Notes: a model not told the origin generated them from the sequence alone. A stretch of 64,000 nucleotides of DNA from Bacillota bacterium (GCA_023417475.1 JAEZFP010000055.1:1-64000), one strand, 5' to 3'. Positions 1 to 9,259 are shown, counted from the first letter of the stretch. Program-made: numbers and translations.

Positions 1-9
1 CGAAAATAT

Positions 10-127
10 TCCTGGTGAATATGGCGAGGGGGAACCACCTGTTCCCATCCCGAACACAGCAGTTAAGCCCCTCCGCGCCGATGGTACTTGTCGGGAAACC
101 GGCCGGGAGACTAGGTCTTCGCCAGGA
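10..127 (+). rRNA. rrf: 5S ribosomal RNA
   Basis: The sequence carries the conserved 5S core (CCCATCCCGAACACAG, then AGTTAAGCCC, then GATGGTACT) and its ends pair: TCCTGGTG at 10-17 with CGCCAGGA at 120-127. The length, about 118 nt, is normal. It is followed 11 nt later by a Rho-independent terminator, so this is the 3' end of an rRNA operon whose 16S and 23S genes lie outside the window. Confidence 0.97.
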
Positions 128-138
128 GCAAAATTTTT

Positions 139-172
139 AAAGAGACTTCAGTGTAAACTGAAGTCTCTTTTG
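139..172 (+). terminator. Rho-independent terminator of the rRNA operon
   Basis: A perfect stem (AGAGACTTCAGT at 141-152, loop GTAA, ACTGAAGTCTCT at 157-168) is flanked by A and T runs, directly after the 5S gene. Confidence 0.93.
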
Positions 173-273
173 TGTACTTTCACATCTTTATTAATATATT
201 ATCTTATACCAAAATGGTCGCGTATATAAAGGAATATGTCAATTTTTATTGAACTATAAAAAGGGGTGATGAA

Positions 274-948
274 GTGAGTGACTTAAGCCGTTTATATCAA
301 ATTCCTGAATATGATAAAATGTTAGGTGAATTCATCTATAAGATAAAAGGAGCAAAAAGAGTACCTAAATATATTAAAAAAATATCCCGAAAAAAGTATG
401 GGATGCGGGATAATTTAACGCGCTATTTTTGTCACAAATATCTCAATATACCTATTGGTAAGTTTACTTATGGATACGAAAAACTCTGTTTTCATTGGTC
501 GCCTTTGGCCTCTATTGGTGCGTTTTGTTCAATTGCTGCCAACGTAAATTTAGCCTTAAATAATCATCCCACTAATTATATTTCAACAAGTCCAGCCTTA
601 TATTTAAAAGATTTTTCAATTTGTAAAACAGATAAAAACGATAAATTATCCAATGACAAAAATGGAAAAGTAGTTATTGGAAATGATGTCTGGATTGGAA
701 GAGATGTAACTATACTCCCTTCGGTAACAATCGGGAATGGAGCGATCGTAGGTGCGGGGGCTGTTGTAACAAAAGATGTTCCGGCATATGCTGTGGCTGT
801 AGGAGTTCCAGCTAAAATTTTGAGATTTAGATTTAAATCTGAGCAAATCGATATATTACAAAAGATTGAATGGTGGAATTGGCCGGACGAAATTATTCAG
901 CAACGAAATGATCTTTTCTTTAATATAGAGGAGTTTTTAAGGTTATAA
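274..948 (+). CDS. CatB-like left-handed beta-helix O-acetyltransferase
   Basis: A 224-residue protein starting at GTG behind AAGGGGTG. The C-terminal half holds hexapeptide-repeat coils (VVIGNDVWIG, VTILPSVTIGNGAIVGAGAVVTKDV in two pieces) and ends with the VGVPAKI motif typical of xenobiotic/CatB and sugar O-acetyltransferases. Such enzymes are trimeric and transfer acetyl from acetyl-CoA to a hydroxyl of a sugar or small molecule; the acceptor cannot be told here. It stands alone after the rRNA operon, a common landing place for acquired genes, and is visibly more AT-rich than the rest of the window, with lysine and isoleucine codons dominated by A/T. Lateral acquisition is inferred from this; no transposon ends were seen. 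The N-terminal 60 residues are basic and not recognised. Confidence 0.8.
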   Translation: MSDLSRLYQIPEYDKMLGEFIYKIKGAKRVPKYIKKISRKKYGMRDNLTRYFCHKYLNIPIGKFTYGYEKLCFHWSPLASIGAFCSIAANVNLALNNHPTNYISTSPALYLKDFSICKTDKNDKLSNDKNGKVVIGNDVWIGRDVTILPSVTIGNGAIVGAGAVVTKDVPAYAVAVGVPAKILRFRFKSEQIDILQKIEWWNWPDEIIQQRNDLFFNIEEFLRL

Positions 949-1051
949 TAAACCTTAAAATTGACAATAGAAAGAAATGATTGAAATTTCCAACGTCTGG
1001 CCTATGAAACCCAGCCGCCGACCGTCAATTTCAAACGGCCGACCTTGAACC

Positions 1052-2500
1052 GTGATGTTTCATATCTTTCCCAGCGGGGCAACAAGGATCATCCCGGCGC
1101 TTTATGATGAACGGGTCGTCGGCTACATCAATCTCGGAACGGACATTGACGAGCAGACGATCAATAACTTTTCATTCCTGCTCCATAGCAAAATGTTGCT
1201 CTTCGGCGACGTCGACGCTTATTGGGAAGTCCGCGCGTGCCAACCATTCCGGAGGCTGTCTATGGAAAACTCCAAAAATATCCGCAAGAACTAGTCTTCC
1301 AATTCGGCAGCCGCATGACCGATCCTAATTATTACTTTATCTTTTTTAGCATACCAACCGATGCCTCCTTTCGTGGGACGATCGCCATTGCCAAAAATTG
1401 CGCCGGGGAGGCGGCGGCATTATGGCGGCTGAAAATATTCTCCACCTTCGTGGTGGGCTTGGGACTGCTTCGGGATTCTGGGCGCGATTTTATTAACCCG
1501 CAATATCAAACAGTCAATTTTTGGAATGGAACCGCAAGAGATTGCGGCTTTGCTTGACCAGCGAACCGCCATTCTACAGTCGACTTTCGAAGGGATCATC
1601 GCCCTGGATCAGCGGGGCCGGGTTACCTGGATCAATCAAGAGGCGTCCAAGATGTTGGCGCCTGGCTGCGAGGTGGTCGTCAATCCCATCTCCAAAATTT
1701 TCAAAGAATTGAATCTTCAAACCGTTTTGATTCGGGGCAAGCGGTCTACAATCAGCAACAGGTGATCGGCGGGACGGTAGTAGTCTACAATATGGTGCCG
1801 ATTCGGACAAACATACGATTCGCGGCGCCGTCATCACGCTACGGGACCTGACCGAGTTCCAAAAGGTTGCCGAAGAGTTGACGGAGGTTAAAAATTACGC
1901 CCAAGCCTTACGCGCCCAGTCGATGAATTTATGAATAAAATGCAGTCGTTGTCGGGTTTAATTCCGTTGGGCAGATATGAAAAAACGCTGGTCTTACTGC
2001 ATGAGACGACCGAGTTGCACCAAGGGATCATTAGCCAACTATCCAAAGCTTTTCCCAATTCGGTGGTATCCGGGATCTTACTGGGTAAATTCAACGGGGC
2101 AAAAGAGTTGGATATTGAATTTACCATCGATTCCAGCAGTTTAATCCCAGCCACGATCCAGCTACCCGATAATGAACTGGTCTGCATCATCGGTAACCTG
2201 ATTGAGAATGCCTTTGAAGCGCTGCAACAAAGCGATCAACCGGAAAAGGCGGTTTTGGTTACGGTAAACCAGTCCGGGGCCATTGCCGTTACCGACAATG
2301 GCCCCGGAATCGCGACGAAAATCAAAAAGAAAATCTATCAGCGTGGCTTTACCACCAAAAATGGACCCAACAAAGGAATTGGCTTGATTTTGGTTAAACA
2401 ATGCGTCGAAAACCTGCGTGGGACAATTCGGTTTCATAATGGCCGCAAATTGTTCTTCATCGCGAAAATTCCTTTGAAAAACGGAAGGTTGAAAAGATGA
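1052..2500 (+). pseudogene. Decayed DcuS/CitA-type sensor histidine kinase
   Basis: Pieces of one sensor kinase lie in order but in different frames: an extracytoplasmic sensor part (about 1052-1430), a PAS-like part (about 1526-1830; ILQSTFEGIIALDQRG) and a dimerisation/ATPase part (1931-2500). The ATPase part keeps the N box (NLIENAFEAL), DNGPGI and the G2 box (NKGIGLILVKQ). At least four frameshifts are needed. The H box should read RAQSHEFMNK, but the His codon has lost one base: CAG TCG (C)AT GAA is now CAGTCGATGAA near 1918-1926. The C-terminal fragment alone could be translated from 1931 but lacks the phosphorylatable His. Family members sense C4-dicarboxylates or citrate and pair with the response regulator encoded next. 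The 5' limit of the remnant is uncertain. Confidence 0.85.
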
Positions 2501-3154
2501 CGCCGATCCGGATGTTGATTGTGGAAGATGACCCAATGGTAGTCGAGATCACCCAAGAATTCATCAAAGATTGCTATGGCGTTGAAGTTGTCGGCGTGGC
2601 GGGAACCGGTCAAGAAGCGATGGCCTTGGCTGAAGAATTACGCCCGCAACTAATCTTGCTTGATAATTTTTTGCCGGATTGTAATGGTCCGGTCGTGATT
2701 GAAAAGATCCGGGCCGTGGTCAAAGAGATTGATTTTATCATGCTCACCTCCGCCAAAGAGGTTCCGATTGTACAGGAGTGTTTACGCTTAGGCATTCGCG
2801 ATTATTTGATCAAACCGTTCCTAAAACAGCGATTGCAACAAGCGCTTCAAAAATACCGGGAATTTGTCGAGACATTAAACCGCCCGTTAATCTCTCAGGA
2901 TGATCTAGATCGGCTGGGTCGGGCCGGAACGGTTATGTTGAAATATCCCAGGCCAAAGGAGCCAAATGACCGAAGATAAAATTATGGAGTTTCTCCGCAA
3001 TCGCCCCAACGGGGTTACAGCTGAAGAAGTCGCGATCGAAGTCGGAATTTCTACCGTTTCGGCGCGCCGTTATTTCAAATTGTTACAGGAAAAGCAGATT
3101 TTGCATTATGATTTGAGCTACGGAAAACAAGGTCGTCCCACATATATACGCTAA
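2497..3154 (+). pseudogene. Frameshifted DcuR/CitB-type response regulator
   Basis: The receiver domain (2497-2979) has the acidic pocket (VEDDP), the phospho-acceptor Asp (LLDNFLP), Thr in MLTSA and Lys in LIKPF. The C-terminal winged-helix half (EFLRNRPNGVTAEEVA, then VSARRYFK and GKQGRPTYI) continues in the next frame at 2966-3154. In the family both halves form one chain, so a one-base indel lies near 2955-2975. The start overlaps the kinase remnant by 4 nt, the usual kinase-regulator coupling. AAAGGAG at 2955-2961 sits just before the ATG at 2966, so the DNA-binding half could still be made separately; I treat the pair as decaying with its sensor. Confidence 0.75.
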
Positions 3155-3233
3155 ACTAATTAGTAGTTTCAACAATTGGTTGATAGGCCTCACGCGGGGT
3201 CTCCTTGAAACCGTTTGATTGTGATTGTAGATA

Positions 3234-3268
3234 GAAAGAGCTCTTCCGGTTACGAAAGAGCTCTTTTC
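3234..3268. terminator. Bidirectional terminator between the two-component remnant and rex
   Basis: The two AAAGAGCTCTT arms at about 3235-3245 and 3255-3265 pair, with A and T runs on both sides, between convergent genes. Confidence 0.75.
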
Positions 3269-3319
3269 GATCTTGATGGTAATGGGTTAAGAAGTCAGCC
3301 GTCAAGGACGGCGCCTCGC

Positions 3320-4009
3320 TCATTCAACGGTGGAGTTCTCAGCCAGCATGGCTTGCTGAAGTTTAAACGAGAGGATCATCAGGCTTTCGCCAATATGGAC
3401 GGTCTCGATGACCACATCGGAAGGGACTTTTAGCGAAACCGGAGCAAAGTTCCAGATCGCTTTAATTCCCAAGCGAACCAACGTATCGGCAGCGGTTTGG
3501 GCAGCGGTTGCCGGAATGGCAAGGATTCCAATTTGCACCGGCGCCGGTTGGGCGCTTAATATCGCGTCAATTTCCCGGATATCTTGAACTGGAACGTTAT
3601 TAATCATTTCCCCAATTATTTTAGGATTATCGTCGAAGATCGCGGTGATTGTAAAACCGCGCCGCCGGAAGTTTTGATAATTGGCAATGGCCCTTCCGAT
3701 ATTACCGGCGCCGATCAGGGCCATAGTTCGCTCATTGTGTAAACCTAAAATCCGTTCTACTTCTTTTAACAGGTCTAAAACCCGATAGCCATATCCCTGT
3801 TGCCCAAAGGAACCGAAAAGGCTCAAGTCTTGGCGTAGTTGCGATGAGTTAATCCCGATTTTAACCGCCAACTCGCGTGAGGAGACCCGTTCGACCTCCT
3901 TCTGGGCGAGATCCGCAAGAAACCGGTGATAGACGGGGAGCCGCTTAATCACCGAATTGGGGATTCCTTCATGACTACGTTTTAGTGCCGTACGTTGCTC
4001 GCCATCCAT
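3320..4009 (-). CDS. rex: Redox-sensing transcriptional repressor Rex
   Basis: Rex senses NADH/NAD+ and represses fermentation genes when NADH is low. The 229-residue protein has an N-terminal winged helix (residues about 10-75; SSRELAVKIGINSSQLRQDL) and a Rossmann domain with ALIGAGNIGRAI, followed by IFDDNPKIIG and the conserved NFAPVSL near the C-terminus. The start is taken at the ATG at 4009 because AAGGAGGAG lies 10 nt upstream; an in-frame TTG at 4036 would lie upstream of that site. The gene is divergent from adhE, a classical Rex target, and both share a control region with operator-like palindromes. Confidence 0.95.
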   Translation of the reverse strand: MDGEQRTALKRSHEGIPNSVIKRLPVYHRFLADLAQKEVERVSSRELAVKIGINSSQLRQDLSLFGSFGQQGYGYRVLDLLKEVERILGLHNERTMALIGAGNIGRAIANYQNFRRRGFTITAIFDDNPKIIGEMINNVPVQDIREIDAILSAQPAPVQIGILAIPATAAQTAADTLVRLGIKAIWNFAPVSLKVPSDVVIETVHIGESLMILSFKLQQAMLAENSTVE

Positions 4010-4085
4010 AATTTTTTGGCTCCTCCTTGCCGGCAATGGTTACTAAACTGGTGCGCCTTTGTTAAATCTGTCAACGAACTCGTTA

Positions 4086-4114
4086 AGTATAGCATCAAAA
4101 GTGAATAATGACAA
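4086..4114 (-). promoter_or_regulatory. Probable promoter of rex
   Basis: Reading the minus strand, TTGTCA (4114-4109) and TATACT (4091-4086) are 17 nt apart. The inverted repeat AACGAACTCGTT at about 4073-4084 sits near the expected start point and could be an autoregulatory site. Confidence 0.6.
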
Positions 4115-4238
4115 TGCTGCCACCGTTGGACACGGGTGGATATCCGTAAACGGGAGTAATTGAAAGCGATCGTTACCTATTAGCCAACCAATGACTTCTA
4201 AGGCCAAAATTATCTGGTTGACCGGTTATTTTATGGGA

Positions 4239-4267
4239 TTGACGTTCAGTTGATTGTAATATATAAT
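4239..4267 (+). promoter_or_regulatory. Sigma-A-type promoter of adhE
   Basis: TTGACG (4239-4244) and TATAAT (4262-4267) have an ideal 17-nt spacer. The distance to the adhE start is about 120 nt, leaving a leader with the palindromes listed separately. Confidence 0.75.
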
Positions 4268-4296
4268 AACAATGATTGTTAGATTTTATAACAATC
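4267..4296. promoter_or_regulatory. Operator-like palindromes, candidate Rex site
   Basis: Two overlapping inverted repeats share an arm: TAACAA-TGA-TTGTTA (4267-4281) and GATTGTTA-GATTTTA-TAACAATC (4274-4296). Clostridial Rex sites resemble TTGTTAA-N4-TTAACAA; here TTGTTA and TAACAA are 7 nt apart instead of 6. The site overlaps the -10 element and start point of adhE, where a repressor would act. Assignment to Rex rests on resemblance and on the divergent rex gene. Confidence 0.55.
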
Positions 4297-4394
4297 TTTT
4301 GGAATGAACAACTAAATGACAATTGAATAATTCTTTTCCTTTGAATTTAGTATTAGCAACAATCAATCAGTTTAAAATAACCGAGGAGGATGAG

Positions 4395-7064
4395 ATGATG
4401 GAAACCAAAAATGAAGTGAAGGTTGCCAAGAACGCTCCAACCGTTAAAGAGACTGACCCGATCCAGGCGGTCATCGACGAGTTGGTTAAGAAAGCTGCGG
4501 TAGCTCAGGCAAAATTTATGGAATACAATCAGGAGCAGATTGACGCGATCGTCAAAGCAATGGCGTTGGCCGGGATCGAACGGCATATGGAATTGGCGCG
4601 GCTGGCTCATGATGAAACCGAAATGGGAGTCTATGAGGATAAGGTTACCAAAAACCTGTTTTCCACCGAGTATGTCTATCACGATATCAAGTACGAAAAG
4701 ACCGTGGGCGTTATTGAAGAGAATCATCAAGAAGGGTACATGCGCATCGCCGAACCGATCGGGATCATTGCCGGGGTAACCCCGGTGACCAATCCGACCT
4801 CGACCACCATGTTTAAATGTCTGATTGCGATGAAGACCCGGAACCCGATCATCTTCAGTTTTCATCCCAAGTCGATCCGTTCCAGCATTGCGGCAGCCAA
4901 AACTATGCGCGACGCGGCAATCGCGGCGGGAGCGCCGGAGAACTGCATTGGCTGGATTGAAGAACCGTCGGTGGATGCCACCAATTTTCTGATGAAACAC
5001 CCCGGGATCAGCATGGTCTTGGCGACCGGTGGCTCGGGAATGGTAGGAGCGGCCTACTCCAGCGGGAAACCGGCTTTAGGTGTGGGTCCCGGCAATGTCC
5101 CGTGTTATATCGAGCGAACGGCCAATGTTCGCCGCGCCGTGGCGGATCTGATTCTCAGCAAGACTTTTGATAACGGGATGATCTGTGCTTCCGAGCAAGC
5201 GGTGATCATCGACGAGGAAGTCGCCGCGGCAGTAAAAGAGATCATGACCGATTACGGTTGTTATTTCTTAAAGCCCAATGAAATAGATGCTCTATCCAAA
5301 GTGGCGATCGATGAAAAACGGGGTGCGATGAGTCCGGCGGTAGTCGGCCAGCCGGCGACCAAGATCGCGGAGATGGCGGGGATCAAAGTCCCGGCCGACA
5401 CCAAAATCTTAGTGGCGCAATTGGAAGGAGTCGGACCCAAATACCCGCTCTCCCGGGAGAAACTCAGCCCCATCCTGGCTTGCTATATTGTAAAAGACTA
5501 TCATGAAGGGATCCGGCGTTGCCAAGAGATGACCGAATTCGGCGGCTTAGGCCATTCGGCGGTAATCCATTGTAACGACCAATCCGTGATCGATGAGTTT
5601 GCCCGGAAGGTACGGACCGGCCGGCTCTTGGTCAACTCGCCGTCGTCCCACGGCGCCATCGGTGATCTTTATAATAACAACACGCCTTCCTTGACTTTGG
5701 GTTGCGGCTCGATGGGCGGCAATTCAACCACCGACAATGTCAGTGTCGCGAATTTGATCAACGTGAAGCGGGTGGCCGTGCGGAAAGACCGGATGAAGTG
5801 GTTTAAGATTCCGCAAAAAATCTATTTCGAATACGGCTCGCTGCAATACCTATCCAAGATGAAAGGCAAACGCGCTTTTATCGTCACCGATCCATTCATG
5901 GTGAAGTTGGGTTTTGTCGAAAAAGTCACCTATCAATTGGAGAAGATCACCATGGAATATCAGATCTTCTCCGATGTTGAGCCGGATCCGTCGGTGGAGA
6001 CAGTTTTTAAAGGCTGCAACGAGATGCGGGCTTTTGAGCCGGATATCATCATCGCCCTGGGCGGCGGATCGGCGATGGATGCGGCCAAGGGAATGTGGCT
6101 CTTTTATGAAAACCCGGAAATTGAGTTTGAGACCCTGCGTTTGAAGTTTGCCGATATCCGGAAACGGGCTTTCAAATTCCCGTATCTGGGTAAAAAAGCG
6201 ACCTTTGTGGCGATCCCGACTACTTCGGGAACGGGTTCCGAAGTGACGGCGTTTGCGGTGATCACCGATAAACGGCGCAATATCAAATATCCGTTGGCCG
6301 ATTACGAGCTGACTCCGGATATCGCGATCATCGATCCGGAATTGGTCATGACGGTGCCGCCGTCGGTGACCGCCGATACCGGCATGGATGTCTTAACCCA
6401 CGCGATTGAAGCTTATGTTTCGGTAATGGCCTCGGATTATACCGACGCGTTGGCCGAAAAAGCCATTAAGATTGTCTTTGAATATCTGCCGCGGGCTTAC
6501 CAGAACGGCCAGGATAAGATCGCCCGGGAGAAGATGCATAATGCGTCTTGTATCGCCGGAATGGCTTTTACCAACGCGTTCCTCGGTGTCAATCATAGCA
6601 TGGCGCATATTCTCGGCGGCAAGTTCCATATCCCGCACGGCCGGGCCAATGCGATCCTGCTCCCGTACGTTATTCATTACAACGCCCAACGGCCGACTAA
6701 ATTTTCGGCTTTCCCGCAATACGAATTCCCAATGGCTAACGCCCGATATGCGGAGATTGCCCGTTTCCTCGGTTTACCGGCCAAGACCGATGAGGAAGGG
6801 GTCAACAGCTTGATCCAGGCCATCTACAAGTTAATGGGTCAGTTGAATATCCCGCTCAGTCTCAGTCAGGCCGGCGTTACCGCCAGTTCCTTCGAAAAAG
6901 AATTGCGGGAGATGGCGGATATCGCCTTCAACGACCAATGCACCGGAACCAACCCCCGGATGCCGTTGGTCAAAGAGATTGAAAGCGTCTATACGGAAGC
7001 GTTTCATGGTGGCGGAGCAGGCAAGGAAAACAAACCCGCAGCGAAAGAACTTTCACTGGTATAA
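4395..7064 (+). CDS. adhE: Bifunctional acetaldehyde-CoA/alcohol dehydrogenase AdhE
   Basis: AdhE reduces acetyl-CoA to acetaldehyde and then to ethanol, using two NADH, and forms spirosomes in the cytoplasm. The N-terminal CoA-acylating aldehyde dehydrogenase domain (about residues 25-440) has the catalytic Cys near residue 264 in DNGMICASEQ and the GVGPGNVPCYIE motif. The C-terminal iron alcohol dehydrogenase domain (from about 470) has ALGGGSAMDAAK, TTSGTGSEVT and the metal ligands in GMDVLTHAIEAY and NHSMAHILGGKFHIPHG. Length 889-890 residues is normal. The frame is open upstream to 4323, but GAGGAGG at 4383-4389 supports ATG 4395 or 4398. It is probably under Rex control. Confidence 0.97.
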   Translation: MMETKNEVKVAKNAPTVKETDPIQAVIDELVKKAAVAQAKFMEYNQEQIDAIVKAMALAGIERHMELARLAHDETEMGVYEDKVTKNLFSTEYVYHDIKYEKTVGVIEENHQEGYMRIAEPIGIIAGVTPVTNPTSTTMFKCLIAMKTRNPIIFSFHPKSIRSSIAAAKTMRDAAIAAGAPENCIGWIEEPSVDATNFLMKHPGISMVLATGGSGMVGAAYSSGKPALGVGPGNVPCYIERTANVRRAVADLILSKTFDNGMICASEQAVIIDEEVAAAVKEIMTDYGCYFLKPNEIDALSKVAIDEKRGAMSPAVVGQPATKIAEMAGIKVPADTKILVAQLEGVGPKYPLSREKLSPILACYIVKDYHEGIRRCQEMTEFGGLGHSAVIHCNDQSVIDEFARKVRTGRLLVNSPSSHGAIGDLYNNNTPSLTLGCGSMGGNSTTDNVSVANLINVKRVAVRKDRMKWFKIPQKIYFEYGSLQYLSKMKGKRAFIVTDPFMVKLGFVEKVTYQLEKITMEYQIFSDVEPDPSVETVFKGCNEMRAFEPDIIIALGGGSAMDAAKGMWLFYENPEIEFETLRLKFADIRKRAFKFPYLGKKATFVAIPTTSGTGSEVTAFAVITDKRRNIKYPLADYELTPDIAIIDPELVMTVPPSVTADTGMDVLTHAIEAYVSVMASDYTDALAEKAIKIVFEYLPRAYQNGQDKIAREKMHNASCIAGMAFTNAFLGVNHSMAHILGGKFHIPHGRANAILLPYVIHYNAQRPTKFSAFPQYEFPMANARYAEIARFLGLPAKTDEEGVNSLIQAIYKLMGQLNIPLSLSQAGVTASSFEKELREMADIAFNDQCTGTNPRMPLVKEIESVYTEAFHGGGAGKENKPAAKELSLV

Positions 7065-7086
7065 GGTATTTAGATGAACACTTGCA

Positions 7087-7115
7087 AAACTGCTCAATTT
7101 TGAGCAGTTTTTTTT
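7087..7115 (+). terminator. Terminator of adhE
   Basis: AACTGCTCAA (7088-7097) pairs with TTGAGCAGTT (7100-7109), followed by a T run. Confidence 0.92.
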
Positions 7116-7168
7116 AATTAGATGTTATAATAAACTCATAGCAATTGGCAATAGACGGAGGATTCATC

Positions 7169-8029
7169 ATGTTACAACGACCTTTGGGCAATACCGGTGT
7201 CCAATTATCCATCATCGGTTTCGGCGGTATCGTCGTAACCGATACCGAACAAACGGAGGCCAACCGTTACGTAGCGGAGGCGATTGACCGGGGAATTAAT
7301 TACTTCGACGTCTCGCCGAACTACGGCAATGCTCAGGACCGGCTGGGACCGGCGCTGGTTGGGAAACGCCAAGTCATTTTTTTGGCATGCAAAACCGAAA
7401 AACGGACCAAAGCCCTGGCCGAAGCGGAACTGCATCAGTCCTTGAAGACGTTGTAGACCGATTATTTTGATTTATACCAGTTTCACGCCGTTAAGAAATT
7501 AACTGAGGTGGAAACCATCTTTGGGCCTGGCGGCGCCGCGGAAGTTGTTTTCCAAGCGCAACGGGAAGGCAAGATCCGCTTTATCGGGTTTTCCGCGCAT
7601 ACGGAAGAAGCGGCTTTGGCATTGTTGGATCGATTCCACTTCACGTCAGTCCTTTATCCGGTGAATTGGGCATCGTACCTTAACGCCGGTTTCGCCGATC
7701 CGGTCATTAAAAAAGCGGAACAGTTGGGAACCGCCCGGTTAGCCCTGAAAGCCTTGGCATTGAAGGATTGGCCGGCGGGTTTGGAGAAGTCGGAACGCAA
7801 GTATCCCAAATGCTGGTATGAACCTATTGATGATTATGGCTTAGCCGATTTGGCGCTGCGGTTTGCATTATCAAAACCGATCACCGCAGCTATTCCGCCG
7901 GGCGATATTAACTTATTCCGGATGGCGGTCCAAATCGCCGAAGCTTTCCGCCCCATCGACGGGACCGAATTGGCGGAACTCAAACGTCGGGCTTCGGACA
8001 TTCAGTCATTGTTTCCGAAACAATATTAA
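7169..8029 (+). pseudogene. Aldo/keto reductase interrupted by one TAG codon
   Basis: An otherwise intact aldo/keto reductase (286 codons) starts at ATG 7169 behind CGGAGG. The catalytic Asp (INYFDVSP), Tyr (SPNYGNAQ) and Lys (LACKTEKR) are present, and the TIM barrel continues through GKIRFIGFSAHTEEAA and ALRFALSKPITAAIPP. A TAG at 7454-7456 interrupts the frame between KTL and TDYFDLYQF, where relatives have a sense codon (often Arg); downstream the same frame stays open to 8029 with no other damage. It is a very young pseudogene, a sequencing error, or is read through. Natural substrates of this subfamily are unknown. Confidence 0.8.
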
Positions 8030-8050
8030 CGTGTCGATCCTTGAGCAATT

Positions 8051-8090
8051 AAAAAGAGCAACCGGTATCCGATACCGGCTGCTCTTTTTG
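8051..8090. terminator. Bidirectional terminator
   Basis: AAAAAGAGCA-ACCGGTATC pairs with GATACCGGC-TGCTCTTTTT between two convergent genes. Confidence 0.9.
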
Positions 8091-8101
8091 AAATTTCAAT
8101 A

Positions 8102-9259
8102 TTAATGGGTTCCTTTGACCTCTAAGGTTTTGGCGCCGGCTGCTTTTATCGTCTGGGAGTTGGCGATTTTCGCTTGTAGCTGCTGCCAATATAACTCCTC
8201 ATCAATCGGTAAGGTTACCCAATTGTCCAACCAGGACGAGAGATGAATGGCGTTGGAGATGGTTAAGCCGTTGATCCCTTCGATGCCCGGCGCTAAAAGC
8301 GGTGTTCCTTTCTGAATCGCTTCAACCCAGTTGGCGGTGATTCCGGCATGGGCGGTCTCTTTACCGGTGATTGGAATCTCGCATTTCCAGCATTCCGGTT
8401 GCCCGAAGCCGCCTTGGTATTCGCGGTTGAACTGACGCTCCGGGGTGCGCAACCGCCAGAAGGTCAGGTAGCCGTCTTCGACCACCATTTTGCCGCGGTC
8501 GCCGCTGATCTCAAAACGGTTGGTGCCGGGAGATTCATGGGTTGCGGTAACGAAAAGACCGGTCGCGCCGTTTTCGTATTCGACATACGCCGTGACATCA
8601 TCCTCGACTTCGATCTCGTGATATTTGCCGAAGTGACAAAAAGCCCGGACTTTGACGGGCATGCCGCAAATCCATTGCCAGAGATCAAGTTGGTGGGGGT
8701 CTTGATTGAGTAGGACGCCGCCGCCTTCCCCGGCCCAAGTGGCGCGCCACCCGCCTGAATCGTAATAACTTTGGGAACGGTACCAGGAAGTGATGATCCA
8801 GTTGGTCCGTTTGATCGCGCCCAACTCGCCCGCGACAATCAATTCGCGGAGTTTTTGATAGAGGGGGTTGGTCCGCTGGTTGTACATCATGCTGAATACT
8901 TTATTGCTTTGCTGCGCCGCTTCGTTCATGGCCCGGACTTGTTTGGTATAGACTCCGGCCGGTTTTTCACAGAGAACGTGCAGGCCGTGGTTGAATGCTT
9001 TGATCGCGAGCTCGGGGTGGCTATAATGGGGAGTGACGATCATCACGCCGTCCAACATTCCCGAAGCAAACATGGCGTCGGCAGCTTCAAACACCGCAAT
9101 ACTTTCGCCTAAATTATCCTTGGCCCATTTGAGCCGTTCGGGGTTGACGTCGCAGACCGCCACTAACTTTGCACCGGAGACTTCCCCTTTATTCAGATAC
9201 TTGGCATGGGAGCTGCCCATATTCCCCAAACCGATAATGCCAATCCTTACAGGTTCCAT
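8102..9259 (-). CDS. Gfo/Idh/MocA family dehydrogenase
   Basis: A 385-residue NAD(P)-dependent sugar or inositol dehydrogenase. The Rossmann motif is GIIGLGNMGSSH at the N-terminus; CEKPAG holds the conserved Lys of the family, and the GGGVLLNQDPHQLDLWQW stretch supplies the catalytic His region. GGAGGA precedes the ATG. It is the last gene of a minus-strand operon with two TIM-barrel isomerase/epimerase genes upstream, a set used for oxidation and isomerisation of inositols, amino sugars or rare sugars. Which sugar cannot be read from the sequence. Confidence 0.88.
   Translation of the reverse strand: MEPVRIGIIGLGNMGSSHAKYLNKGEVSGAKLVAVCDVNPERLKWAKDNLGESIAVFEAADAMFASGMLDGVMIVTPHYSHPELAIKAFNHGLHVLCEKPAGVYTKQVRAMNEAAQQSNKVFSMMYNQRTNPLYQKLRELIVAGELGAIKRTNWIITSWYRSQSYYDSGGWRATWAGEGGGVLLNQDPHQLDLWQWICGMPVKVRAFCHFGKYHEIEVEDDVTAYVEYENGATGLFVTATHESPGTNRFEISGDRGKMVVEDGYLTFWRLRTPERQFNREYQGGFGQPECWKCEIPITGKETAHAGITANWVEAIQKGTPLLAPGIEGINGLTISNAIHLSSWLDNWVTLPIDEELYWQQLQAKIANSQTIKAAGAKTLEVKGTH

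Noticed and set aside
3215..3433. 72-codon plus-strand frame opposite the end of rex
   Set aside because: It spans the bidirectional terminator and the complement of rex coding sequence.
4323..4394. A 24-residue N-terminal extension of AdhE from TTG 4323
   Set aside because: GAGGAGG at 4383 points to ATG 4395/4398 and the extension has no family similarity.
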